From positions 27,564,283 through 27,628,282 of the forward strand of contig OU612066.1 of NCBI GenBank assembly GCA_914767715.1: a DNA stretch of 64,000 nt. The letters are read 5' to 3'. Below are positions 22,275 to 33,300 of the stretch, piece by piece. Made by a program: the position numbers and the translations under genes. Numbering within the stretch: position 1 is the stretch's first letter; each line of letters opens with the position of its first letter. Origin of the DNA: Membranipora membranacea (Eukaryota > Bryozoa > Gymnolaemata > Cheilostomatida > Membraniporidae). Under the pieces are notes generated by a model. The model had not been told where the DNA came from. It was given only the letters and a program-made list of their open reading frames with translations, and made no database searches.

Positions 22275-23505
22275 AATCTCGGAGGAAAAAAATGATACTT
22301 TGTCTATCATATATGTAAACCACATGACAAATAGCTAAAATCTTGTAAATAGTTTACAAAAATTCGGCAGAATAAATTGATCACTTGTTGGTACCTAGTA
22401 TACATTTGATTGATTACTGATAACTTACTTATTAGACCAAGTTTGGTCCATTTGCCTGCATTCCGAGTCGCTTCTGATCCACTGGTCACGCCGCAGGCAA
22501 AGGGACCAAGAATTAACTACCAATCCATTGGGATTGTCTTGATAAATGCCCATGACAACAGATTGTACCTGGTAAACGTAAAAGTGTCAAGGGAGGCAAA
22601 TCATCAAAGGTATGAGTTTGCTAATTAATGAAGCTCCAGACCTATATAATTCTTTAAACTCAGTTGAAAGGATGTGCAAACTATTGTACGCCATATCCCT
22701 CACAGGAATTAGACAATACCATTATCTCAAACACATGTCTTGATTGTTAACGTTAGAAATGGCTGCTTCTTATTTTTACTGTTTTAAGAGTGGAGCTGCT
22801 CTTTCTCTTATTCTTCCCTGCACTCTTCTGTTTTTTTTTTCACAAACATAGTATTCTACATATTCTTTTTTTAAATTTAACCTTATGCCCTTTATCTGTT
22901 TTCCCGATCCCTTTTCAGTACTTACTCCAGCTATGATTACAATCAAATATCAGTACGTTATAAGTTTTTGTGCATCGGTTTATGGTTTCAGGTATACCCA
23001 GAACCCTTAATTTTCAAGGGAGGTCTCACCACCAGACCCGTCCTGCAGCCCTAAATAACTGCCAAGCCGTCTAAAACCCCAACAAAATCTACTATTATTC
23101 AACGAAATTAGTTTGGAGCCCTGGGTATGAATGTTACATATCACATCCATGACACCATAACCATCTAAAACCAAGGAGTCATTTCTCCTCTCCCCTATTA
23201 CTTGAATTTTGTTGTTGAGCTTCCATTTACTCAATCCTACTTTGACTTCATCTAGAGCAACTCTCAACTAAAATGTGTCACCACTGGGATATGAACCAGT
23301 AGCCACCCTATCAATAAGCAACAGAATAGCAGAAGAATAGACATAGTATTGAAAATTAAATTTTGATTAGTTTGATGTGGCGTGCTGATACCACCCATAA
23401 TAGAAAACATAGCCTATATTATGGACAGACGGGTTTCCATGTTAAACTGGGCAACAAAGTCATCGTTATATGAACAGTGTTTAGTGTTTAATTGCAAGTA
23501 GCATT
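22242..23505. other. Loop of the giant inverted repeat
   Basis: This 1.26-kb segment has no mirror partner. It contains a small palindromic MITE at 22432-22518. A minus-strand open frame at 23007-23267 shows no domain I recognise. No gene can be supported. Confidence 0.6.
22432..22518. mobile_element. Palindromic MITE, internally deleted copy
   Basis: It begins like the palindromic element at 48994 (TTAGACCAAGTTTGGTCCAT) and ends with the inverted form GGCAAAGGGACCAAG. The second half of the palindrome is mostly missing. Confidence 0.6.
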
Positions 23506-23810
23506 TATTTTTAACAATATCCGATGATATCTCAGATCCTATAAAGCAGGAAAGAGTAATACGCAACGATGTTTCAAAAACATTCTTTTCTTTACCGCAT
23601 GATTTCTGCCTGGAAACCAATCATTGCAACTATGCAACAACAAATTACAAGATTATGTATTTATTTTTTATTGATCATCTTATTTTTTTACAATATCCGA
23701 TGGTATCTCAGATCCTAATAAACAGGAAAGAGTAATATCCAAAAATGTGTCAAAACAGTCTTTTCTTCACCGCATGATTTCTGCCTGGAAACCAATCATT
23801 GCAACAAAAA
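23506..23810 (+). repeat. 174-bp tandem repeat (two copies) at base of right arm
   Basis: Two copies of the unit (CAATATCCGATG through CCAATCATTGCAAC) lie head to tail, mirroring 21951-22274. Confidence 0.75.
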
Positions 23811-24133
23811 ATCTAAAAGAAATGCCCCTCAAATTCAAGATCCACAGTAAGTTACTAGTGTGCACTTTCTGCAAGCCAAAGAATCATGCAAATCTTTATG
23901 CCTGTAGCTGGAGGGGGAGCAACTGGAATACCTTCACCTCGAACTTATAAAATAAATGGTAAATATTTTCTTTTTAGGCCAGAAATATCCCAGGCATTAA
24001 GTTAGCAGTCTTGTATGTAATACACAATAATCTCCATAGCCCCTAGCTGACTTCCCATCCCCCCAGACTTATAACCCCACAGATGGGGGCTAAATACAAT
24101 TAATATTGATATTCTATTAGTTAATCACCATGT

Positions 24134-24432
24134 TTTCATGTGAGTTTCGAGGTTGGCCTAGATCGAGCTGAGTTGTCATCTCTTGGCTTTATCTCGAAAT
24201 ATGCAGCCTTTCCCATGATAGAGCTGAGAAAAAAAACATCAAAAAAATCTGCCGCCGCCAGGAATTGAACACCCACCTCCCGGGCCAGATTCTGTGATGC
24301 TAACCGCTGGGCCACACCAGCTCGCACAATGTAAAGTGTGAGCTGAACCCTTGAGTTCAGCTAGAGCTCGGAGGCAGTTCCACAGCTCAAAGCTAAGGCT
24401 AATTAGCCTGAGTTCGAGCTCAAAACTGACAT
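24134..24432 (-). repeat. tRNA-derived SINE, right arm
   Basis: On the minus strand a tRNA-like head at 24253-24325 has an A box (GTGGCCCAGCGGTTAGC) and a B box (TGTTCAATTCC). The body then runs through TCTATCATGGGAAAGGCTG and CAACTCAGCTCGATCTAGGC. The body recurs at 21516 and 34183. Confidence 0.7.
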
Positions 24433-24939
24433 GGAAATGCAGTGAATATCTGACACCATTATGATTATTTGTTTACAGTATGAAGATTCCCCTAGCAATG
24501 TAGGTCTTGAGCAATGAAGCCCCCTAGTAAAATAGGCCCAAGGTGTCATTTACACTGGCATTCTGAGAAAACTCACTAATAATCTATCCATCCTCATTGT
24601 TCGGATTATAGCGAAATAAGGTTATACCAAGAATTGTCAATTCGTCAATCATGATCTGATCTTTTTCATACTTCTCTTTCTTATGTATAACTAAGTCCCT
24701 ATTTTCGGATGACAAAATCAAAAGGCGCTGGATTGGGGCACTTTTAGTACGACCAGATGCAAAGGAGAGCTAGGTTAGATCTGCCCGATGCCCCAGTTGG
24801 GATAACAAACTTACAGGTTCTATCCGCAGTACGGCCAGCAAAGCTTGGCCTATTCCTTTGCCATTTGTGAAAGAGGCGTGGCTTAATTACATGAATAAAT
24901 AGTGATCGGTTTGATTCATTCAAGTGGAACAATATATGA

Positions 24940-25698
24940 ATGTGTACCAGTGGTGTAACATGTATTTTATAATGACAAGCCGTGGGTAAATGGAAAAATC
25001 CCGGAGCTTCTGCTCTCTCAACTGGCAATGAAACTCTACTGGCCTCAGTTACACCTAAATTACAATCAGAAATTTGTCACGCAAAACATTCCCATGCTAA
25101 GAAAGTAGAACAGTCCTTTGATACTTGTGATAGAGGATCATGGACGAAACTTAAACCTATGTTGAAGCTAGAGGGACAAGATAAGGATTGAAACCTAGAT
25201 CCTGATACCCTGAATGATTTCTAAACTCGAATTGAGAGTGAGTTCACAACACCAGAACTACCACCATTGTCGTCTGACAATGCTCAGACTTGCAATGTTG
25301 AGGAGGTAACTACTGCTACTACAAACGCACAGGGCCTGACTGTTTTATAGGAAAATTACTGAAGGTTGGGGCTTATGCGCTGGGTCCACCACTGCGCAGG
25401 CTCTTCAATCAAATTGTAATGCAAGGTAACTTTCCATCTGTATGGAAATTTTCCCACATCAAGCCCATACCAAATCCGGGTCAAGGACTACCGCCCAGTG
25501 GCACTGACATCAGTAGTTGCTAAAACATTTGAACGCTTACTGCTCAGATTTTTCAAACCTGGATTGCATGACAGTTCCCAATTCGCTTACCAGTCCCAGC
25601 AATCTACTGAGGATGCGGTGGCTTACCTCATTGACATTGTCTCTGCTCATCTTGATACCATTGCCAAAAACTATGCACGCTGCCCAAGCCAATTTTAA
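24940..25698 (+). pseudogene. LINE fragment, 5' part of the RT region, right arm
   Basis: This is the mirror of 20199-20985, with the same motifs in order (NDKPWVNGKIPEL, GPDCFIGKLL-like after a frameshift, DYRPVALTSVVAKTFERLL, QFAYQSQQSTEDAVAYL). Frames are interrupted and the catalytic region is missing, so it is inactive. Confidence 0.85.
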
Positions 25699-25814
25699 CT
25701 TTTTTTCTAAAATATTTGCTGTAATAATGCCAAGTTTTTTTTATGCGACAGGTAACTTCAGTAATAAATAATCAGCGGCAACAAAAAAAGGGATTGGAAT
25801 CACTAACACAATAC

Positions 25815-25822
25815 TATATAAG
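25815..25822 (+). promoter_or_regulatory. TATA box of the secreted-peptide gene
   Basis: TATATAAG lies 118 bp upstream of the start codon, which would leave a 5' UTR of roughly 90 bases. The box is conserved in the mirror copy as TATATAAA at 19159-19166. Confidence 0.55.
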
Positions 25823-25939
25823 TGGTTGAGGAACACTATTCAAACACCATTCAACATCCTGTGAAGCTTACGAGAGACAAATAGTACAAAGACTGTCTGA
25901 AAATATTCATTCATTAGTAAAAAGCAAAATTTTATCATC

Positions 25940-26460
25940 ATGAGAAATAACATACACAAGCTTTCATCTCTCTTAATCATTGTCATCCCGGGTGTCCTAT
26001 CAATGCAGGTGTGTACAAGTTGATTTGAATTTGATCATACTCTGATAAGTAACATGTAGACATTCTATTCTTGAGAAGGGTAGGCGTGGTCCAATTATTT
26101 TTTCCCGACAATGTGTACTGGCATCATTTATTTCTACTTTGTATTATTGATATATTTAATTTTATTTTTCAGATTGTAAGCAGCCTTCAATGCGGCACAG
26201 GGGTTGAGTTAAACACGCCATGCATAGATGAGCTTGATAATGAGGTTATTCGTCAAGCAGCTGCCGAAGTGAAATCAGTATCAGAAGATGTCAACAGTGT
26301 AAGAATGGATAACTCTGGGAGCATTGAAACAAGCCATCACAGATCAAAACGCACAGTTAGCTCAGATTGTGTACAAACATGCTTTGCATTCTTCCTAAAT
26401 GGTGAGCATAGAACATTAAAGCCATGTATGTCTGGTTGTATTGATGGGTATACCATATAG
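25940..26460 (+). CDS. Secreted cysteine-containing peptide precursor, 118 aa, two exons
   Basis: Exon 1 (25940-26008) encodes 23 residues starting MRNNIHK, with a hydrophobic core (SSLLIIVIPGVLS) typical of a signal peptide. It ends at CAG|GTGTGT. The 164-bp intron ends in TTTTTCAG, and exon 2 (26173-26460) continues in phase 0. Residues 24-83 form a polar, acidic propeptide with cysteines at 30 and 40, ending in RSKR (80-83), a furin-type site. The remaining 35 residues hold C89, C93, C108 and C112, giving CX3C-X14-CX3C. That spacing is the helical-hairpin layout known from hairpinin antimicrobial peptides and some scorpion kappa-KTx peptides, but spacing alone does not give a function. A TATA box precedes the gene and AATAAA follows at 26685. 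An exon boundary just after the signal peptide is common in secreted peptide genes. A GTGAGC inside exon 2 could act as an alternative donor. Role unknown: hormone, antimicrobial or other secreted peptide. Confidence 0.65.
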
Positions 26461-26684
26461 TGTCCTGGGTATGCAGAGCAACAGGGGTGATCTGTGCATT
26501 CACCGAATCTGATCTTCACAATGACAACAATTATGACCACTGCCTCGAAAAAAAGTAGCAAAAATTGCTCTGAACTGTTTATTTTGTTGTAGCTGCTTGT
26601 TCTGTTCGTCCTTCAAGCAGATATAAATGTATGAATTCATGTATAAAATGTATGAATAGTTTCTGTTAAAATGATAAAGCTGTT

Positions 26685-26690
26685 AATAAA
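26685..26690 (+). terminator. Polyadenylation signal of the peptide gene
   Basis: AATAAA occurs 225 bp after the stop codon and is the first good match downstream. Confidence 0.5.
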
Positions 26691-27499
26691 AACATTACAA
26701 TCAAAAGTAAAGAAAACTAACATAATTTTGTTATGCCAAAATAGTTAAACTGATATTTTCTTCCTTGTGTAATATGTCGCTGTTAAATTGAAAAATTAAA
26801 CAGTTTTCCCAAACGTTGGTTGCCTTACACTTCAAATTATTAAATTCTTGCTAATAAAAGGAAACGACAACCTCCTCTCCCCAATCTATACAGACCGTAA
26901 AAAGTTTACTGTTGAAGAATCTAAATATCTAGCCAATTTGTAAATATAGAGTCATTTAAGAATACACCTGGGAATGAAATTTGTACATGTAAACTTTGTA
27001 ATTGAACGTCAGTCAACGAATACAGTATGATTGGCAAGTATTTAAGACTGCTCAAAGATCTATGAATCGCATGGTCAGTGCTCTGAAATGCAAATCTCTA
27101 ACATGCATTGATCTTTCTGCAGTCTCATAGTTTCTGATTTAATGGGCTTCAATAAACTTTTTATCACAGTATTTTATGGCGAATGTGACACTGCTCTTAG
27201 AGCTCAAAGCTAAACGTAAGGGATAGGGGATTTCATAGAACTCAAAGTTCATACTATACAAATTTTGTGAATTGCAAAGAGACTGGTCTGGTTTTATCTC
27301 CTGGACATAATAGTATGTAAAAGATGGCCACGTCTTCATGATACTGTGGGATAATTAAAATGTCACCATCCACACCACTGTGGTAAAGATAATCAGGTTA
27401 TGGAAGGCTAGCTATACTAAAAATAGTGCTTTCTTATCCATTTAATCAATAGCAGTGATCCACACACAAACCCACCACATGACTACGGTCTGCAGTGTC

Positions 27500-27732
27500 A
27501 TTTCTACCACTTTATACACGATTTTCTCGAACATTGCCCTTCTGGTCGTCTTAGACATATTAAATATCGCAGCTCATGGGGCAATGACTGTTTTCTGAGG
27601 CAAATGTGCATCACACTTAATGAGATTCTTTTTTAAAAAAGTCCATAGTTCCATACACTGGTAGCAAGCTCTTATTATGACAAAGTATATGCATCCATTT
27701 TTCGCAACATTTAATGTTTGTGATAGCTAATA

Positions 27733-27807
<75 letters not shown>

Positions 27808-27815
27808 TTCTACCA
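27500..27815 (+). mobile_element. 5'-truncated retroposon with (TCAA)n tail
   Basis: The inserted segment 27510-27805 is flanked by a perfect 10-bp duplication ATTTCTACCA (27500-27509 and 27806-27815) and is absent from the mirror arm. It ends in about 18 TCAA units (27733-27805). A microsatellite tail with a target duplication indicates the 3' end of a LINE-mobilised element. No protein motif is left. Confidence 0.85.
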
Positions 27816-28004
27816 TTTCTGACCTAAATTGAATCAAATTAAACATACTTTGTGATATTTGCATTCTATATGTTCCCATTGTCGATGTGGCATCAATGTG
27901 AGGCCCAATCGATACACGTGAATAGCATTAAGGTCAGCTTCTGTACGGATCGGGTTGCCCGTTTGTTAATTTTAATTGGGGAACCATATTGAATTGTGTT
28001 GGTG

Positions 28005-28080
28005 GCTTGGCGTATATGAATGGATAATGCGCAGAGTCACAATGACTTTAATCCAGGAGGCATTGGTTCAAGTCCCAGCA
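28005..28080 (+). repeat. tRNA-like segment at outer end of right arm
   Basis: GGTTCAAGTCCC (B box) and GGCGTATATGAATGGATAA (A-box-like) lie at tRNA spacing. It mirrors 17281-17355. Confidence 0.55.
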
Positions 28081-28131
28081 GCGGCCGTTCTTTTTTGATG
28101 TTTTTTTCATCATGGGATTTGTATAGCATTC

Positions 28132-30126
28132 AATAAACATGTCCTTTCCAATATATTGCCAATTCACCCTGAGCCGTTTATTTCAACTCCATACAGCTAA
28201 CCACACATACTTGCAAATAGACTCACATCCCTCAGTGTTACCCTCCAGTACCTTAGTGCCTCCACCTAAAGGCTCGAATAATTCAACCAGCCGAATCACA
28301 ATTTGATCTACCAGCTCACTCACTTTGAAGACTACAGGCTCAATAAACCCTGACAGATTCGGATTCAGAATACAGATGATCAGTTTCAGTTTTCAGTTTC
28401 AGTTTATTTGTACATTCGGTATCATGAGAATGATAAAATTGAATGTGTACATTGATGATATGATTTGATATAAAAAAGAAATAATTTGTAAAACTGTTCT
28501 TGGTTAGGTAACATTGGTAAGGTTAACACAACACCACAATCTTGTGACCTACTAATTCTATTGATTCTCCACTGTATACATTTGCAGCAAGAAAAACTTG
28601 TTTCCGATATCGAGAAAATGGTGGTGAAGGAATTAACACACATATTATTTTGACGAGAAAAACAGTTAGACATTAGTTACCAGATTAGACATAAAGACAT
28701 AAAGTTGAAGTAAACTTGATGATATACTGATAATCGCCTATTAGTCCAGAAGTGATAAAAAAGGCATTCAATGAAGCGTTTTTGGGTTAAACAAAAGATT
28801 CTACATCAGAATTTTGCTTATTACATTGTTACAACACCAATTTTTCTATGCAGTTTCTCAGTCAAAGTAATCAAATAAATCATTTCGGGACCAACTATGT
28901 GCTGGATATCTTCATAAAGGAAAGCAGGCAAAATACGCAACTATGTAACAATACTATTTCTGTTAATGGATTATCATAAACATCAATTTACTATTTTGAT
29001 GTTCTCTATCTCTAAAACTGAGGGTAGAGGCAGTTGAGTCGTTGAGTCGTAGATTCCGCATTATGAAGGGCCAATGATGACATCATCACTGCATACCATC
29101 CTGAGCTCAATGCCTCTGACTTCTAGCTCTAAAAGCAGAGAAATTGAAAGGTTTAAATGAATGCCATAAAAAATTTGCAAGGTTAAATTTTGTTTTAACA
29201 AAACTATAGTAATTTTCCATCATTTCAATATTTTCTTTTATTGCTTGCTGATGTTGCTAGTGCCCACAAAGGTCATCAAACTGCTCAGGACTGGGAAGGG
29301 ATATACTGATTTCACCATCGTACCATCCATATGTAGAGGACCTGCTGCACTCTACTTAGTTGAAACCTTGGTTGTTCGTTTTGACGTTTGTACAATACAG
29401 CCACTATCACCCTCTTAAACCTGTGCTCTCACACCACTCTCATTTATTTATTACTTTTAATTTATTAGAGAAGAACACCCTAACCTAGCCAGATTCTTAT
29501 GAAGCACTTGCTTTTGTCCGAAAATGTCGGTGAGATTGGGGCCTTGGTCAAGCATTAACATTTAGTTGATACAAGTGACATGCATATAAATGTGATGTAA
29601 TCAACGGAGCAACCAAGTCATTTATCAAGGGTCATTATCAAAGCTTATAGAAGGATTGTTCAACAAAAGGAATGTGACAAAGAGAGTTTTCTACAAATGT
29701 GGATCTTCTAGAACCTGCCATGGTCACGGTCTTCAATATTGATGCAATAACCTCCTCTAGAATCTAGATCTTGCTACCCATAATACTCAAGCTGTACGAT
29801 TTTCCCATGCCTGGTCGAAAACTACCTACCCTAATTATTAGAGAAGACCTTATGGTTATAACTTTTTAGTGTTTATTAGACCATTGGGCTGGACCAGCCG
29901 TTATATATGAACTCACTGGTAGACAAACTGGATGCAGAGTGCTGCGAAAAAAGAGAATCTTCACCAGACTGTCCCCGCCCAGCTGTAAAAAATTGTGAAA
30001 AATAAATTATAGCAACATCTGCAAGTGCGTAACATACTAAGTAAAACTTGCTTATAAGAGGTATATGGGTTGTTAAAAAAAGTTTTCCAACGTAATGAAG
30101 CTTTGATTGGTAAAGAGTAATTGTTA
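28132..30126. other. Spacer between palindrome and TRIM-like gene
   Basis: No gene is recognised. At 28380-28412 a run of CAGTTT-type units on the plus strand looks like the (AAACTG)n tail of a minus-strand retroposon. The 3' UTR of the TRIM-like gene probably extends into the right-hand end. Confidence 0.4.
28380..28412 (-). repeat. (CTGAAA)n-type retroposon tail
   Basis: TTTCAGTTTTCAGTTTCAGT-type repetition is seen. On the minus strand it reads as an A-rich tail with a short period, as at the 3' end of some LINEs and SINEs. Confidence 0.45.
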
Positions 30127-30302
30127 TTAAGTTATAATACCATTGTATTGATGCAGAAAATCATAACTGCAATTTCCGCAGAACCTCTTGAGGTCTCCTC
30201 TCTTATTCCGTGTTCTCGCAGCTCCACAAAAACCAGGGCAAATCAGAAGATCAGTTGGTGAAAGAGGCTTGTGGCCACTCAATGAGTCGCTGGAATCTTC
30301 GG
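30127..30302 (-). CDS. TRIM-like gene, alternative last exon B
   Basis: After the acceptor ACCGACAG the exon starts in the same phase as exon A and ends at a stop at 30127 (58 codons including stop). It encodes CPGFC, then about 15 mostly basic residues, then CGNC, a zinc-ribbon-like pair. Exon and flanking intron are similar to 31632-32560, so this is a tandem duplicate. Confidence 0.6.
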
Positions 30303-33300
30303 CTGTCGGTGAGAAATAAGCACTATTAAGCATCTCATTTGCATGGCCCTAGATATTAATATTTCGACTTTCCTAGTGCTTCTATATGTTTCACCTGTCT
30401 AGGATGAATAGTGATCCAGTATCAAATTTAGTTTGAATGCTGATGCTATGTTTGATGGTTAGTGCCTTTTCTCATTAGTAGACTTATGGTTCCTGGCTTT
30501 AAGAAGGTGTCATTAGAGATCATCATTCCAGTTTTTTTCTACCATTGGATTTGGCCATATGTTTGCGTTACATACTTAACTACGTAAAATAGTTTTTTAA
30601 AGACTACTGAGAGACCAAAGCAATATTTATTCTGGCAGCATTATTTTTACACTAAAAAAATTCATAGCACTTCTGGGAAAGAATAATTTATGATGTACTG
30701 GTGTATGTCCCTGGCTCATCTATGAGGTATTTATTCCTAGAGCTGTACCATTTCAATAAGCTACCACCTCAAATAACTTTTTTTCCCTCATAACATAAGA
30801 AATGGATTTTCTTTGTCTGGTAACATTGTAGGCTACACTACTATAACTTCATTCATTAACCTTTTCTCCAAAGTAGATAGAACTAGCATCTATTTCAGCT
30901 GGTACAGCTATTTTTTTTCCAGTGTCAAAAAATTGCTGTGATCTTTCAGGTAGTTTAAAACACCTCAATAGTAAAATTTTCTATCAACTCAGCCTCTCAG
31001 AACAAAACGTTAGAAGGTGTGAATTTTGTGGCCTTGATTAGACTCTGCCACACAACACACACATGTGTGTTTTTTCTATGGACTCTGGGATCAGGCTGTT
31101 TGACCACATTTATTTAATCACCTTCATATTATAATTAAGACGTCTCAGTTGAAAACTAAATCTGATGAGCGCAGATAGAAAATATGTAGATTAAAATATC
31201 AAGGATAACATTTTCCCACCACATCTAATTTATGGTATGGAGACTGCTCATGCTGCAAGAGACCCATTTAAAACAAATGGAACTGTTTTTATGGTGGCCA
31301 TGGAACTTTTTCCAAAAGGGATTCCCAAATAAAAGTTTTCTAACCAATCAATTAATCACTTCTATATTAGCTAATTATTTCTCACAGGATGGTCACAGAG
31401 ATTTGAAACTTGGAGCTATATATGTAAAAATGACAAGGAGAATCTATACATTAAGCTAGATATGGCCTTAATCCATATTATTCCCATAGTTTTGTGAAAT
31501 TCAGTCAAGCCATAGTGACTATACCAGAAGCGAGATTATGAAACAACCAACAATAAGATACAAGAAAAGTCCTTGTTAGCTCTTTTTTTGAATGACGTGA
31601 CCCATACACACAAGCTATCAGAGATGTCAAACTATCCTTGACAAGATCTACAAGTGCATAGCAATTTAAGCAAAATGAGTAATGCAGAATATGCTTGAGA
31701 AAAAGGTCTCCAGAACATAGTTAATGGGGCTGTTTTCATGGAGTTATTGTTATCATCGTAATGATGTAGAACATATACATATGCCGTACCGTGTATCACA
31801 AAGCCGCATTCTGGACAATGACAGGGGAACTGGCCCTTCTTATTACAACTCGTCTCTTCTTCACAATTACCGCAGATGTAAACTGCAGTATGCAATTGTG
31901 GTGTTACCGCTGTATCACTCAATGATTCACTGCATTCTCCAACTGCTGGTGAGAAATAAGCACCACTAATCATCTCTTTTGGATGGCCCCAGATTGTACA
32001 AGATATAATAATGTGTCCTTCCTACTAGTGCTACTACATGTTTCGCCCTCAATTGAATCTTCACCCTCAATTCCTCCCCTTTGATTACCATTTAATTATT
32101 TTATAGCTCATTGAGTGAGCAACCAATCAACATGTGGAACTTTGTATCCCTTTCTGCAAGGACCTGACTAGAATAAATTATGTTCAAGTTACAAATTTAG
32201 CTTGAATGCTGATGCTGGAATTAAATATAAGTGCCCTTTACCATGTCATTAAAGTGTCATTAAAGGTCATCCTAGAAATTTTTTTCTACCATAAACTACA
32301 TGTTTCCATAGCATATGTCATATCTACTTCTCACAACCGTGTTCATGTTAACCATCCATTAACGCCTCCTTCCTTTATGATACTTAATTTGTTAATATTC
32401 AAACCAGTCAAACTAAAACAGCTTGACAACAGTGAAATGGGTGGAACAAACAAGGCATTGTCTCATAGCCAAATTCTCAGCTGATATGGGTTCCACAAAA
32501 TAACCATGTCCCAATGCGTTACAGACAAAGATTTTGAGAGACCAAAAAAATAATTTAGCGAATAAAATTACCTTCCCTTGTGAGCCGTTTTTGGTTATTC
32601 AGAATAAGTTGAGGGAAATCTTCAGACACCAGTTTGTTTATTTTCTTTTCTATCTCTACTTTTGCATTCACCAAATCAACCTACATTACAAAGTAATATG
32701 AATCTGTTTAAATTACTTATTAGCATTTCAAGACTGACCTTGTTGAATTGAATCAGATGAATCAGTCGCTAACATGTGAAGTCAAAAAATTGTGCGAATG
32801 TAGAAGATACAAAATTCTCCTCATACTCACAGGGTGTTCTCTAGAGAGATCAGATCGCAGCTTTTTCAGCTGATCATGTAATTCTGCAAGTTTCCTTCCT
32901 GCATCCTCTTCAAGATATTTGTCTATTTTTTCTTTGAGTCGTCTCTTGATCTGACATATTCCATTTCAAACTGATCGTACTTTTCTCTTATAGCCTCCAA
33001 CTGAAAGATGATCAAAAAATATAATCGATTCTTTTTGTTAACCTGCCACACATGTTTGGATGATATTTGTGTTTGTGTTTCAACTCAAAAACAACTTTAC
33101 TTTATATCATGTTCATGTTAGTTATGAGTTTTTCTCTCTCAAAACATGGACAGCTTTAGCATGATGAACTGAACTCTGCAGCTCATCGAATTATTACTCC
33201 TGCTGTTTTGGCAATTTATGCCAAAAAATAAACAGGAACACACAAGTACAGTTTTCTTTGCACAATAGATATGTCATCGAATGTTTGACTACTATAATGG

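Larger units (their letters stand above)
23506..28131. repeat. Giant inverted repeat, right arm (~4.6 kb)
   Basis: This is the reverse complement of 17234-22241 with scattered substitutions and indels. It carries the intact version of the peptide gene. A TCAA-tailed retroposon is present only here, and the complete SINE head is absent from the other arm. Confidence 0.9.

Noticed and set aside
23007-23267. An 86-codon minus-strand frame in the palindrome loop
   Set aside because: No domain, signal or splice partner is visible. It could be an exon fragment of something captured, but nothing supports it.
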